From Dehalococcoidia bacterium (lineage in GTDB: Bacteria > Chloroflexota > Dehalococcoidia > UBA2979): DNA of 20,626 nt. The stretch lies in NCBI GenBank assembly GCA_004297315.1, contig SCTU01000169.1, forward strand, positions 1 to 20,626. The letters run 5' to 3'. This document shows, piece after piece, positions 1 to 7,721 of this stretch (positions are counted from its first letter, which is position 1; each line of letters opens with the position of its first letter). The position numbers and the translations under genes were made by a program. Below the pieces are notes generated by a model that was not told where the DNA came from, made no database searches, and saw nothing but the letters and a program-made list of their open reading frames with translations.

Positions 1-2
1 CG

Positions 3-338
3 ACGGCTGAAGGCCGGATGCGGCACTACGCGGAACTTCTCGACCTCTTCGTGCCTCCGTTCCGGCGCAAGACCGCGGCCGAATGGATCGAGGCGGCGGA
101 CCGGCTGGGTCTGACGCTCACCCTCGTGCAGACGGTCGACGACCTGTTCACCGACCCGCAACTCAAGGCGCGTGGATTCATGCGTGCCATCCCCGGCCCT
201 CGTGGCTTCGATGTCCCGATACCCGGCAGGCCGTTTCGCCTCGAAGGCGGCCCGCCCGAGGCCACGTGGGCGTGGTCGGAAGACCCCGGCGAGCACACGA
301 TCGAGGTCCTCCACGAGTGGCTCGGGACGCCAGGGTAG
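3..338 (+). CDS. Class III (CaiB/BaiF-type) CoA-transferase, C-terminal fragment
   Basis: The reading frame is open from the first full codon at position 3 and stops at TAG 336-338, so only about 111 C-terminal residues are present and the start lies outside the window. The fragment reads like the end of family III CoA-transferases, which move CoA between carboxylic acids by way of an active-site aspartate. That aspartate would lie upstream and cannot be checked. The family-like signals are a helix ending in a 'GLTLTLVQTVDDLFTDPQL' stretch, the following 'ARGF' turn, a 'PGRPFRL' strand, and a C-terminal 'GEHTIEVLHEWLG' helix. The substrate cannot be told from this part. An MFS carrier follows on the same strand after 110 bp, so a role in uptake and activation of a carboxylic acid is possible but unproven. 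Confidence 0.85.
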   Translation, partial: TAEGRMRHYAELLDLFVPPFRRKTAAEWIEAADRLGLTLTLVQTVDDLFTDPQLKARGFMRAIPGPRGFDVPIPGRPFRLEGGPPEATWAWSEDPGEHTIEVLHEWLGTPG

Positions 339-448
339 GGCGCCCGTCGAGGTACTTCCGTCAGCCCGTACGAGGGGCGGATGGTACCGTGCGGCTTCCG
401 TCGCCGAGCGGTGCGGGGGGCACAGCGCCGGGCCGGCAGGGGGCACGC

Positions 449-1732
449 ATGAGGGCCATCGCGCACCGCCTGCCGGTGCACTACGCCTGGTTCCTGGTCG
501 TCGTCGCCGTCATCAACCACACCGTCTCAAACATGGCGACGTTCTGGGCCGTGGGGCTGTGGATTCCCGCGATCGCCGAAGACTTTGGGGTTGACCGCAC
601 ACCAGTGGTGACGGCCTTCATGGCCGGGCAGGCCGTTTCGGCGATGGCCGGCCCGTTCGTCGGCCGCTTCATCGACCGTCATGGCTCACGCGGCCCGCTG
701 CTCGCCGGCGCGTTCTTGCTGCCCGCGGCACTGATGGTCACCTCGTTCGCGGACGGGCTGCCGATGCTGTTCCTCGGCTGGTCGCTGGTCGGCCTCGTGC
801 GCGGGTTCTCGCAGCCGATCCCGTTCAACTGGCTGATGACGCGCTGGTTCGACGGACGGCAGCGGCAGTCAGCGATCGGCGTGGCCACCGTTGGCTTCAG
901 CCTCGGCGGGGCGGTGCTGCTGCCGTTGCTCGCGAGCGTGCAGGCGCGTACCGACTGGTCGTTCACGATGCAGATCACGGCGGCGACGATCTTCGTCATC
1001 CAGGGCGTGACTGCGCTGCTCTTCGTGCGCGACCGTCCCGCCGACCTGGGTTGCGAGCCGAGCGTTGGGAAGAGCGACCGTGGCCGGCAGTTGCTGGCGG
1101 CGGAGGACGACTGGGGCTTCACAGCCGTGGCGGCGCTGCGCTCTGCGCCGTTTTGGCTGCTGGGCGTGGGGCTCACGTTGTTCTTCATGGGCCAGGGTTC
1201 CGTGACGAACCTGGGGATCGACTTCTTCCACAGCCGCGGCGTGCAGGCGGGCGCGGCGGTCTTCGCGGCGAGTTCGATGCTCCGTACGATCGCCCGGCTC
1301 CCACTCGGCATGACGCTGTCGAGGTACAAATCCCCGTACCGGCTCGGTGTCGCGGTCGCAATCTCCCAGGGCATCGCGCTCGCGGCGCTGCTCCTGAACA
1401 CGGACACGGTCGGCATCGGTATTTTCGTCGCGCTCTGGGGTATCGGCGGGGCGTTTGCACCGATGCTCGAGCCGCTGTTCATCACCCACGTCTTCGGCGT
1501 GCGCCATTTCGGCGCGGTCAGCGGCGTGGTGGCACTGGCGGCATTCGCCGGGCAGGTGGCGGGGTCGATCGGGGGCGCGTTCCTCTTCGACCTGACCGGG
1601 TCATACTCCATCCCGTACTGGCTCTACACCCTCGGTTTCGTGATCTCGGCCGTCCTGCTGCTGTCGGTGCGCTGGGCCGAACGTACTCCGGCGCACCGGA
1701 CGAGGGCTCTGGCGATGGGACGCGCCCACTGA
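449..1732 (+). CDS. MFS transporter, about 12 membrane helices, monocarboxylate/oxalate-formate-like
   Basis: A 427-residue integral membrane protein of the major facilitator superfamily. I chose ATG 449 because it directly precedes the first hydrophobic helix (residues 11-30) and has a G-rich ribosome-binding stretch just upstream; the same frame is open further upstream, but that part overlaps the CoA-transferase and is not protein-like. Residues 72-81 (GRFIDRHGSR) fit the MFS loop 2-3 signature. A charged central loop at about 205-225 separates the two six-helix halves. Overall flavour is that of the oxalate/formate and monocarboxylate branches, which would suit a carboxylate substrate next to a CoA-transferase, but I see no residue that fixes the substrate. 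The C-terminal tail is short and basic, as expected in the cytoplasm. Confidence 0.85.
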   Translation: MRAIAHRLPVHYAWFLVVVAVINHTVSNMATFWAVGLWIPAIAEDFGVDRTPVVTAFMAGQAVSAMAGPFVGRFIDRHGSRGPLLAGAFLLPAALMVTSFADGLPMLFLGWSLVGLVRGFSQPIPFNWLMTRWFDGRQRQSAIGVATVGFSLGGAVLLPLLASVQARTDWSFTMQITAATIFVIQGVTALLFVRDRPADLGCEPSVGKSDRGRQLLAAEDDWGFTAVAALRSAPFWLLGVGLTLFFMGQGSVTNLGIDFFHSRGVQAGAAVFAASSMLRTIARLPLGMTLSRYKSPYRLGVAVAISQGIALAALLLNTDTVGIGIFVALWGIGGAFAPMLEPLFITHVFGVRHFGAVSGVVALAAFAGQVAGSIGGAFLFDLTGSYSIPYWLYTLGFVISAVLLLSVRWAERTPAHRTRALAMGRAH

Positions 1733-1789
1733 CGCGACCGGCGGCGGCGTCTACTGTGGAGCCGCGGCAGATGGTGGAGGTGAGGGGCG

Positions 1790-3139
1790 ATGGCCGCCAG
1801 CGACAACAGGCGACGCCGGGTCGTGATCATGGGCGCGGCCGGTCGCGACTTCCATAACTTCAACGTGGTCTTCCGACGCGACACGGCGGTGGAGGTGGTG
1901 GCGTTCACCGCCGCGCAGATTCCCGGCATCGCTGACCGGCGCTACCCGGCGTCACTCGCCGGTCCGCTGTATCCGGAGGGCATCGCGATCGAGGACGAGG
2001 CGGACCTCGAGGCCGTCTGCCGGCGCGCGGGCGTGGGCGAGGTGGTGTTCGCGTACAGCGATGTCCGGCACGAGGCAGTCATGCACGCGGCCTCGCGTGC
2101 CCTCGCGGCCGGCGCGGACTTCCGCATCCTCGGTCCCGACGCCACGATGTTGCCCTCGTCGCGTCCGGTGATCGCGATCTCTGCCACGAGGACGGGCTGC
2201 GGTAAGTCGCAGACGGCGCGCTGGCTCAGCCGTCGCCTGACGGCGCGCGGTCTGCGCGTCGCCGTGGTGAGGCACCCGATGCCCTACGGCGACCTGGAGC
2301 GCCAGCGCGTGCAGCGCTTCGCCTCGCGCGAGGACCTCGACGCCGCGGACTGCACGGTCGAGGAACGCGAGGAGTACGAGCCGCACATCGCCGCGGGGTC
2401 GGTCGTCTTCGCAGGAGTGGACTACGCGGACATCCTCGCGCGGGCCGAGCAGGAGGCCGCGGTCATCGTCTGGGACGGTGGGAACAACGACTTCCCGTTC
2501 TACCGCCCGGACCTGCACATCGTGCTGACCGACACGCTGCGGCCCGCTGACGTCGCCCGGTACCACCCCGGCGAGGCGGTGCTGCGGATGGCCGACGTCG
2601 TCGTCCTCGCAAAGACGAACGTCGCGACGGCAGAGCAGATCGCAGAGGCGGAGCAGGGGGCGCGCGCACTGAACCCGAGCGCCACCATCGTCCGTGCGGC
2701 GTCGCCGGTCGTGCTCGACGACGCGGAGCGCGTCCGAGGCCGGCGCGTGCTCGTCGTGGACGACGGCCCCACGCTCACGCATGGAGGGATGGCGTTCGGC
2801 GCGGGCTACTCCGCGGCGGTGGCGGCCGGCGCCCTGGTGGTGGACCCGCTGCCGTATGCGGATGCGGAGATCACCGAGGCGTTGCGCGAATATCCGCACG
2901 TGAAGTCGGTGTTGCCCGCGCTCGGATATGGCCCGGAACAACTGGCCGCCCTGGAGCGCAGCATCGCCGCCGCGCCGGTCGACTTCGTCATCTCCGGCAC
3001 GCCGATCGACCTCGCGGCCCTCGTACATGTGCCGCAGCCGATCCTGCGTGCCCGCTACGAGTTCGCCGATGCCGGGGAGCCGAAGCTCGGCTCCGTCGTG
3101 GACGCGAGGCTGCGCGAACTGGGGCTGCGGTCGCGTTAG
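1790..3139 (+). CDS. P-loop GTPase-like protein of the cyclic 2,3-diphosphoglycerate synthetase family (COG2403)
   Basis: A 449-residue soluble protein. The start at ATG 1790 is well supported by a GGAGGTGAGGGG ribosome-binding site. Residues 10-30 form a Rossmann-like entry strand and glycine-rich turn (VVIMGAAGRDFHNFNVVFRR). Residues about 85-120 form a nucleotide-binding-like region. A Walker A loop follows at 133-140 (TRTGCGKS). A Walker B-like 'VIVWDGGNNDFPF' lies at 225-237 and an 'AKTN' motif at 274-277 sits where a guanine-recognition motif would be. This order and length match the archaeal enzyme that makes cyclic 2,3-diphosphoglycerate, a thermoprotectant osmolyte. Bacterial members are widespread but their reaction is not established, so I give the family, not the activity. 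Its stop codon overlaps the stop of the convergent permease gene. Confidence 0.8.
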   Translation: MAASDNRRRRVVIMGAAGRDFHNFNVVFRRDTAVEVVAFTAAQIPGIADRRYPASLAGPLYPEGIAIEDEADLEAVCRRAGVGEVVFAYSDVRHEAVMHAASRALAAGADFRILGPDATMLPSSRPVIAISATRTGCGKSQTARWLSRRLTARGLRVAVVRHPMPYGDLERQRVQRFASREDLDAADCTVEEREEYEPHIAAGSVVFAGVDYADILARAEQEAAVIVWDGGNNDFPFYRPDLHIVLTDTLRPADVARYHPGEAVLRMADVVVLAKTNVATAEQIAEAEQGARALNPSATIVRAASPVVLDDAERVRGRRVLVVDDGPTLTHGGMAFGAGYSAAVAAGALVVDPLPYADAEITEALREYPHVKSVLPALGYGPEQLAALERSIAAAPVDFVISGTPIDLAALVHVPQPILRARYEFADAGEPKLGSVVDARLRELGLRSR

Positions 3140-4449
3140 CGATGCACCCCCGCCTCGCGTCCTCGCAGCACGAGCAGCGACACGAGGAAGCCAAGCGCGA
3201 GGGCGGCGACGCCAGTAACGAGCGCGCCGCGGTCCATGAACGCGACAAAGAGGACGGTTGTCCCCAGTGCGATCAGCGCGGTCACCGGCATGCCCGCAAC
3301 GGTCCCGCGGATCCTGAACGGCCGCACTCGGTCCGCCCTCGACCGGCGCAGGGCGATTACCGCGGCGTTGACCGCGAGGAACTGGCCGAAGACCGCGAAC
3401 GTCGTGACCTGGGCGACGAAGCCGATGTTCCCCGACAGCATGAAACCGAGCGCGATCGTGCTGAGCGTGAGCGTCGCGACCAGGGGCGTGCCGCGACGGG
3501 AGACTCGCGCGAGGACGCCGGGGAGGAGACGGCGGTTCGCCATCCCGTACGTGATCCGTGCACCGGTGGCGAGCAGCAACAGCACCGTATTGAACGTCGC
3601 GAAGAGGGCGATGACCGAGAGCACATCACCGAGGCGGTCGTGTGTAGCCGTCTTCACGACGAGCGCCAGCGGGGCGCTGGAGGCGGCGAGTTCCTCCCAC
3701 GGGACCACCGCCGTCGCCACCATCGCGACCATGAGGTAGAACAGCGAGGTGACCCCCACGGCCAGCAGTACGGCGCGCGGGATGGTGGACGTGGGATCCC
3801 TCGTCTCCTCCGAAAGCGAGACCATCTCCTCGAAGCCCTCGTAGGCGAAGAAGACGAGCGCGGTCGCCGCGAGGATCCCGCTGAGGCCGTGTGGCGCATC
3901 GAAGAACGACGGAGGTGGTAGGTCCGGCAACCCGACGGCGATCACGAGGAGGAGGCCGCCGCCCTCGATGCCGGCGAAGATCATTGAAAGGCCGGCCGTC
4001 TCGCGGACGCCCACGTAGACGATGAGCGCGCACACGGCGATCACAGCAGCAGCCACCGCACGCTGTTCCAGTCCGAAGAGGTCTTGCGCGTATCCCCCCA
4101 GTCCGAGGGCAACGGCGCCGGCCCCGACGACGTTGACGGTCACGTCCAGCCAACCGGTGACGAACCCAGCCCGTGCCCCGAAGGCCTCTTCGGCATAGAC
4201 GGCGCTTGCGCCTGCCTCAGGGAACATCCCAGCGAGCTCGGCGAACGTGAAAGCGGTGACGCCGGCGAGCAAGGCGGCCGCCAGGAACGCGACCCAGGTG
4301 GCGCCTCCGGCGTCGGCGGCGGCCTCGCCCACCAGCACGTAGATCCCCGCACCGAGCACGATGCCGATCCCCGAGGTGGTGACTGACCACAGTCCCAGCG
4401 CGCGCCGCAGCCGAGGCGGTGGCGGAGGTGGCCCGGCGGGTTGAGCCAT
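3136..4449 (-). CDS. APC-superfamily amino acid permease
   Basis: A 437-residue polytopic membrane protein of the amino acid-polyamine-organocation superfamily. Start ATG (4449-4447) has a GGAGGGG ribosome-binding site. After a short proline-rich N-terminus, helix 1 carries the glycine-rich unwound segment typical of these carriers at residues 27-37 (SGIGIVLGAGI), where the substrate amino group normally docks. 'FFAYEGFEEMVSLSEE' in the middle fits the helix 6 region and is followed by the conserved 'TRDPTSTIPRAVL' loop. About twelve hydrophobic stretches are visible. The substrate cannot be read from the sequence; a broad neutral or cationic amino acid carrier is the usual default. It lies 74 bp downstream of a universal stress protein gene on the same strand and is probably co-transcribed. 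The TAA stop overlaps the opposite gene's TAG. Confidence 0.88.
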   Translation of the reverse strand: MAQPAGPPPPPPRLRRALGLWSVTTSGIGIVLGAGIYVLVGEAAADAGGATWVAFLAAALLAGVTAFTFAELAGMFPEAGASAVYAEEAFGARAGFVTGWLDVTVNVVGAGAVALGLGGYAQDLFGLEQRAVAAAVIAVCALIVYVGVRETAGLSMIFAGIEGGGLLLVIAVGLPDLPPPSFFDAPHGLSGILAATALVFFAYEGFEEMVSLSEETRDPTSTIPRAVLLAVGVTSLFYLMVAMVATAVVPWEELAASSAPLALVVKTATHDRLGDVLSVIALFATFNTVLLLLATGARITYGMANRRLLPGVLARVSRRGTPLVATLTLSTIALGFMLSGNIGFVAQVTTFAVFGQFLAVNAAVIALRRSRADRVRPFRIRGTVAGMPVTALIALGTTVLFVAFMDRGALVTGVAALALGFLVSLLVLRGREAGVHR

Positions 4450-4523
4450 CGCGCCCCTCCGTCGGTACGCCTACGTGCCGCCGGCCCCGATCTGCTGGCT
4501 GCCGTCGGCAGTCGTGCGGGGGG

Positions 4524-5006
4524 CTATTTCGCGCGCGGATGCACCAGCAGGACGGGGATGTCGTCCAGGTGTCGCAGCACGTGGTCTGCCACGGAGCCGA
4601 GGACGGTGCGGCGGAAGCCCGACCGCCCGTGCGTGGACATCAGGACGATCTCTGCCTTGCGCTTCTGCGCCTCGTCCACGATCGCGTCGCCGGGGACGCC
4701 CTGCAGGATGACCGTCTCGACCTTCGCCACCCCGAGCGCCTCGAGTTCTTTGCGCATGGCGGCGAGCTCGGTCTCTGCGCCGGAACGTTGCGCGGCGATC
4801 ATCTGCTCGACGAGGTCGACACCGAGGATGGCGCCACTTCCGTACTCGAAGCCGGCGGATGTGGTCTTCGCGAGGATCTGCGCGGGGGCGTCGATGACCT
4901 CGACCACCGTGACCGTCCCGCCCGGGGCGAGCACGTGCGGGACATGCCGGAGCGCCGCCCGCGCGAGTTCGGAACCATCGGTCGTGAGCAGGACGCTCGT
5001 GTACAT
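4524..5006 (-). CDS. Universal stress protein, single UspA domain
   Basis: A 160-residue cytoplasmic UspA-fold protein. The ATG at 5006-5004 is preferred because the protein then begins directly with the first beta strand (MYTSVLLTTDGSELA) and has a GGGGAG ribosome-binding stretch; the frame is open upstream but that extension does not look like Usp. The nucleotide-binding loop of the ATP-binding Usp branch is intact at residues 124-138 (STHGRSGFRRTVLGS), followed by the usual 'ADHVLRHLDDIPVLLV' end. ATP binding is therefore likely. A small CCCC-GAA-GGGG hairpin covers the ribosome-binding site (5014-5024). The gene is transcribed away from the neighbouring DevR-like regulator and towards the amino acid permease. 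Such proteins are often induced by energy or redox stress, but the sequence itself does not show the inducer. Confidence 0.9.
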   Translation of the reverse strand: MYTSVLLTTDGSELARAALRHVPHVLAPGGTVTVVEVIDAPAQILAKTTSAGFEYGSGAILGVDLVEQMIAAQRSGAETELAAMRKELEALGVAKVETVILQGVPGDAIVDEAQKRKAEIVLMSTHGRSGFRRTVLGSVADHVLRHLDDIPVLLVHPRAK

Positions 5007-5353
5007 GTCCACTCCCCTTCGGGGTCGCAGTCCCAGTTGCACCCGCGATCGCTCGCCGGAAGTGCCCGGCCGCGCGGCGGCGATCCCCCCGCCGAGACGT
5101 TTTACCCCCTCCACGCCTTCCCTGCGAGCGAGCCCGCGGCACGCCTCGGTGTCGCGCGGTCGGAGCCCGCCAGTGCTCGTTCTGGTGCGGTGCACCCAAC
5201 CGGGAAGCAATCCCGGCTCCGCTGGCAATCGAAATGCCCGAAGGTCATCCGGGAGAGGGACGTTTGGGCAAGTCCGGCCTCGCCCGAGTCTGTGATACTG
5301 GTCAGGTCGGCCGCCGCGGAATTCGCCGGCGTGTCGGGCGAGAAGAGACTCAG
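5007..5353. promoter_or_regulatory. Divergent intergenic region between Usp and response regulator genes
   Basis: About 350 bp with no convincing gene. It must hold the promoters for the leftward Usp/permease pair and the rightward regulator. Visible elements are a 6-bp inverted repeat CCGGGA-AGCAA-TCCCGG at 5200-5216, the palindrome GGTGCACC at 5189-5196, and a TG-containing -10-like element TGTGATACT at 5291-5299 ahead of the regulator, without a good -35. I found no DosR-type box (GGGAC-4 nt-GTCCC). Confidence 0.45.
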
Positions 5354-6037
5354 ATGCCAACCGATTCCTCCGGCGCCGTGTCGGACCCGCCGATCCGCGT
5401 GATGCTGGTCGACGACCACGAGGTCGTGCGTCGCGGGCTCCAGGCGATCCTCGATCGGAACCCGGCGCTCTCCGTCGTCGGCGAGGCGAACTCTGTCGCC
5501 TCCGCCGTGCGCGAGGCGGGCCAGGTCCGTCCCGACGTCGTGGTGATGGACCTCCGCCTGCCCGACGGCTCGGGGGTGACGGCCTGCCGTGAGATCCGTG
5601 ACGCGCAGCCCGACGTGAAGGTCCTCATCCTCACCTCGCACGCCGACCAGGACGCACTCTTCTCCGCGGTCCTGGCCGGTGCTGCCGGCTACGTGCTGAA
5701 GGACCTCGACACCGCCGCGATCCAGCGCGCGATCGTCACCGTGGGGCGGGGTGGCTCGCTGCTCGACCCGCAGATGACGACGCGGCTCCTGGACCGGATG
5801 CGGCACGGTGCCGCGCAGCACCCCGCCGACGATCAGTTCGCTGAGTTGACGCCCCAGGAGGACCGCATCCTGGACATGATCGGCGAGGGGCTCACGAACC
5901 GGCAGATCGCGGACCGGCTCTCCCTGAGCGAGAAGACGGTCAAGAACTACGTCTCGGAGCTATACGCCAAACTGCACGTCGACCGGCGCACGCAAGCCGC
6001 GACCCTTGCGACCGAGCGGCGGCTTCGCAAGGGCTAA
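5354..6037 (+). CDS. NarL/FixJ-family response regulator, DevR (DosR)-like
   Basis: A 227-residue two-component response regulator. The start ATG 5354 gives a short N-terminal tail before the receiver domain; the ribosome-binding site is weak (GAAGAG). The receiver domain spans about 14-130, with the acidic pair D20-D21, the phosphoacceptor D66 (VVMDLRLPDGSG), the switch threonine T94 and the conserved lysine K116. A LuxR/GerE helix-turn-helix occupies about 165-216 (LTPQEDRILDMIGEGLTNRQ onwards) and ends in 'RRTQAA', which is close to mycobacterial DevR/DosR and related NarL proteins. It probably dimerises and binds DNA once phosphorylated by the kinase encoded 115 bp downstream. DevR itself controls hypoxia and nitric oxide responses, including Usp genes. 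Two Usp genes lie nearby, so a similar role is reasonable but inferred. Confidence 0.92.
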   Translation: MPTDSSGAVSDPPIRVMLVDDHEVVRRGLQAILDRNPALSVVGEANSVASAVREAGQVRPDVVVMDLRLPDGSGVTACREIRDAQPDVKVLILTSHADQDALFSAVLAGAAGYVLKDLDTAAIQRAIVTVGRGGSLLDPQMTTRLLDRMRHGAAQHPADDQFAELTPQEDRILDMIGEGLTNRQIADRLSLSEKTVKNYVSELYAKLHVDRRTQAATLATERRLRKG

Positions 6038-6114
6038 CCCGTCCGGGCCGGCGCTAGAGCATCGGCAAATCTGACGCGCCCCCCTGCGAGCCTCCGGCCG
6101 GGAGCCGGACGGGT
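6037..6114. repeat. 10-bp inverted repeat bracketing the regulator-kinase gap
   Basis: ACCCGTCCGG at 6037-6046 is matched exactly by CCGGACGGGT at 6105-6114. The inner sequences GCCGG (6047-6051) and CCGGC (6094-6098) can extend the pairing. The left arm starts at the last base of the regulator stop codon and the right arm abuts a TATACT -10-like box. It could be a regulator terminator, an operator or a structured leader. Confidence 0.55.
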
Positions 6115-6119
6115 ATACT
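6114..6119 (+). promoter_or_regulatory. Candidate -10 box for the histidine kinase gene
   Basis: TATACT stands out in very GC-rich DNA, 34 bp before the kinase ATG. A transcript starting about 7 nt downstream would have a leader of roughly 27 nt. I see no convincing -35 at the right distance, so this is a weak prediction based on one hexamer. Confidence 0.35.
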
Positions 6120-6152
6120 CGACAGTACCGAACCGCCTGCCCTGGGTACTCG

Positions 6153-7571
6153 ATGGACAGCACGCCCGAACTTCATGATGAGGCTTTTGGCACCATCATT
6201 GAAAATGCTCCGGACGGAATCCTCCTGGTGGACCCCGCCGGGCGAATTGTGTTTACCAATCACCAGGTAACCGAACTCTTTGGCTACACCCCCGGCGAAC
6301 TCCAGGGCCAGCGGGTTGAGGTCCTCATTCCTGAGAACAAGCGGACGATGCACATCATCCACCGCGAGATTTATCAGGAGCATCCCGAGACCCGCCCGAT
6401 GGGAAACGGCCTCGACCTGTCCGGCCGGCGCCGCGACGGCTCCACCTTCCCGGTGGAGATCAGCCTGAGCCAGTTGGGTACCTCCGGTGGAGACCTCTCC
6501 GTGGCCGTGGTGCGCGACGTCTCCCGCCAGCGACGCGGGGAAGAGGCGCTCCGGCGCAGCGAAGAGCGCCACCGGCTGCTCGCCGAGCAGGCTCAGGACG
6601 TGATCTTCCGGTACCGGCTTCTGCCCCTCCCCGGCTTCGAGTACGTGAGCGCGGCAATGACACGCTTGCTCGGCTACCGCGCCGAGGAGTTCTACGTAGA
6701 CGACCGGCTGATTTTCCGCGTTGCCCACGACGACGATCGGGCATTGCTGGAACGGGCACTGACTGCGGACGGGCCGCGGACATTTGAACTCAGGCTGCGT
6801 CACCGCGATGGGTCAGTGCGCTGGTTTGAGCAGAGCATGTCGCCGGTGAGCGATGGGCAGGGCGTCGTGGTGGCCCTGGAGGGCATCGCGCGGGACGTCA
6901 CCGACCGTCGCGCGGCCGACGAAGAGCGCCGGCTCCTCCTCGTTGAGGTGGAGCGCCAGACAGAGCGCGGGCGGATCGCCGGCGACCTGCACGACGAGAC
7001 GATCCAGTCCATCTACGCGGTGGGCCTGGGACTGTATGCGGCAATCGCCGATGCGACCGTGACGAAGGAGTCCGCGCTCGGGCAGGCGATCGAGGACTTG
7101 AATTCGGTGATCGTGGAACTCCGTACCTACATGCAGAATCTGAGCGGTCAAGTCTCCGGCGGCGGCCAGGAGCCGCTCGGGACGCGGATCAGGGCGCTGG
7201 TCAGCAGCGACAGCCCGCCCCGCTGGCAGATGGCCGTCGCACCGGACCTTGCCCTCGACGCCGCGTTCGAGCGGCATCTCTACCTGCTGGTCAAAGAATT
7301 GATCTCAAATGTCCAGCGTCACGCACAGGCGTCTGTGGCCTCGCTCAGCATCACCTGTGAGCGCGGCGACGACGGGGAGCGGCTGCGTGTCCGGGTCGCC
7401 GACGACGGCGTGGGCTTCGACCGCGACCAGGTGCCAGCCACGAGTTTTGGATTCCGCTCGATGGAGCAGCGCGTGGCGATGCTCGGCGGCTCGCTCACTG
7501 TGGAATCCCGGCCGGGCGCCGGGACGGCGGTGGACGTCTCGCTCCCACTGACGGGCTCTCCGGCCGCCTAG
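6153..7571 (+). CDS. PAS-PAS sensor histidine kinase (HisKA_3 / NarL-partner type)
   Basis: A 472-residue kinase with no membrane helix, so probably cytoplasmic. Residues about 8-125 form a first PAS domain (IIENAPDGILLVDPAGRIVF, then 'GYTPGELQGQ'). Residues about 135-255 form a second PAS with its PAC tail (FELRLRHRDGSVRWFEQS). The HisKA_3 dimerisation and phosphoacceptor helix has the motif 'RIAGDLHDETIQSIY' with H280. The ATPase domain has its N-box at 381-393 (KELISNVQRHAQA), a G1 box at 417-423 (DDGVGFD) and 'GFRSMEQRVAMLGG' near the end. This class pairs with NarL/DevR regulators, and the gene follows one. The PAS ligand is unknown: the first PAS has histidines at about 67-70 (HIIH), so heme or another cofactor cannot be ruled out. 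There is no clear ribosome-binding site before ATG 6153. Confidence 0.93.
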   Translation: MDSTPELHDEAFGTIIENAPDGILLVDPAGRIVFTNHQVTELFGYTPGELQGQRVEVLIPENKRTMHIIHREIYQEHPETRPMGNGLDLSGRRRDGSTFPVEISLSQLGTSGGDLSVAVVRDVSRQRRGEEALRRSEERHRLLAEQAQDVIFRYRLLPLPGFEYVSAAMTRLLGYRAEEFYVDDRLIFRVAHDDDRALLERALTADGPRTFELRLRHRDGSVRWFEQSMSPVSDGQGVVVALEGIARDVTDRRAADEERRLLLVEVERQTERGRIAGDLHDETIQSIYAVGLGLYAAIADATVTKESALGQAIEDLNSVIVELRTYMQNLSGQVSGGGQEPLGTRIRALVSSDSPPRWQMAVAPDLALDAAFERHLYLLVKELISNVQRHAQASVASLSITCERGDDGERLRVRVADDGVGFDRDQVPATSFGFRSMEQRVAMLGGSLTVESRPGAGTAVDVSLPLTGSPAA

Positions 7572-7581
7572 CCGCCGCCTT

Positions 7582-7600
7582 CGTCCCATAAGACGGGACG
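7582..7600. repeat. Inverted repeat after the kinase gene
   Basis: CGTCCC-ATAAGAC-GGGACG, 6-bp arms with a 7-nt spacer, starts 11 bp past the kinase stop. It is directly followed by GGT-A-ACC. No T-run follows, so it is either a weak terminator or a protein-binding site ahead of the carbamate kinase gene. Confidence 0.45.
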
Positions 7601-7721
7601 TTGGTAACCACGAGACCCCACTTCAGACCCTCGGCGAGGCGGTCGCACGCTCCGACAATAAGGTCGACACGAGCCAGCGCGGCCGTGGCACTCGTTTTCT
7701 TGACCTGAAGATGACTCTGTA

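Noticed and set aside
83..448. Fusion of the CoA-transferase region and MFS gene into one 549-residue protein
   Set aside because: The extra N-terminal part is out of frame with the CoA-transferase and shows no domain; the carrier is complete from ATG 449.
5234..5280. DosR box ahead of the Usp or regulator gene
   Set aside because: GGGAC at 5257-5261 and AAGTCC at 5270-5275 are present but too far apart for the GGGAC-4 nt-GTCCC arrangement of the mycobacterial motif.
4419..5402. Long open frames on the + strand over the Usp gene and its upstream gap
   Set aside because: They are antisense to a clear UspA protein and have the composition expected of GC-rich non-coding frames.
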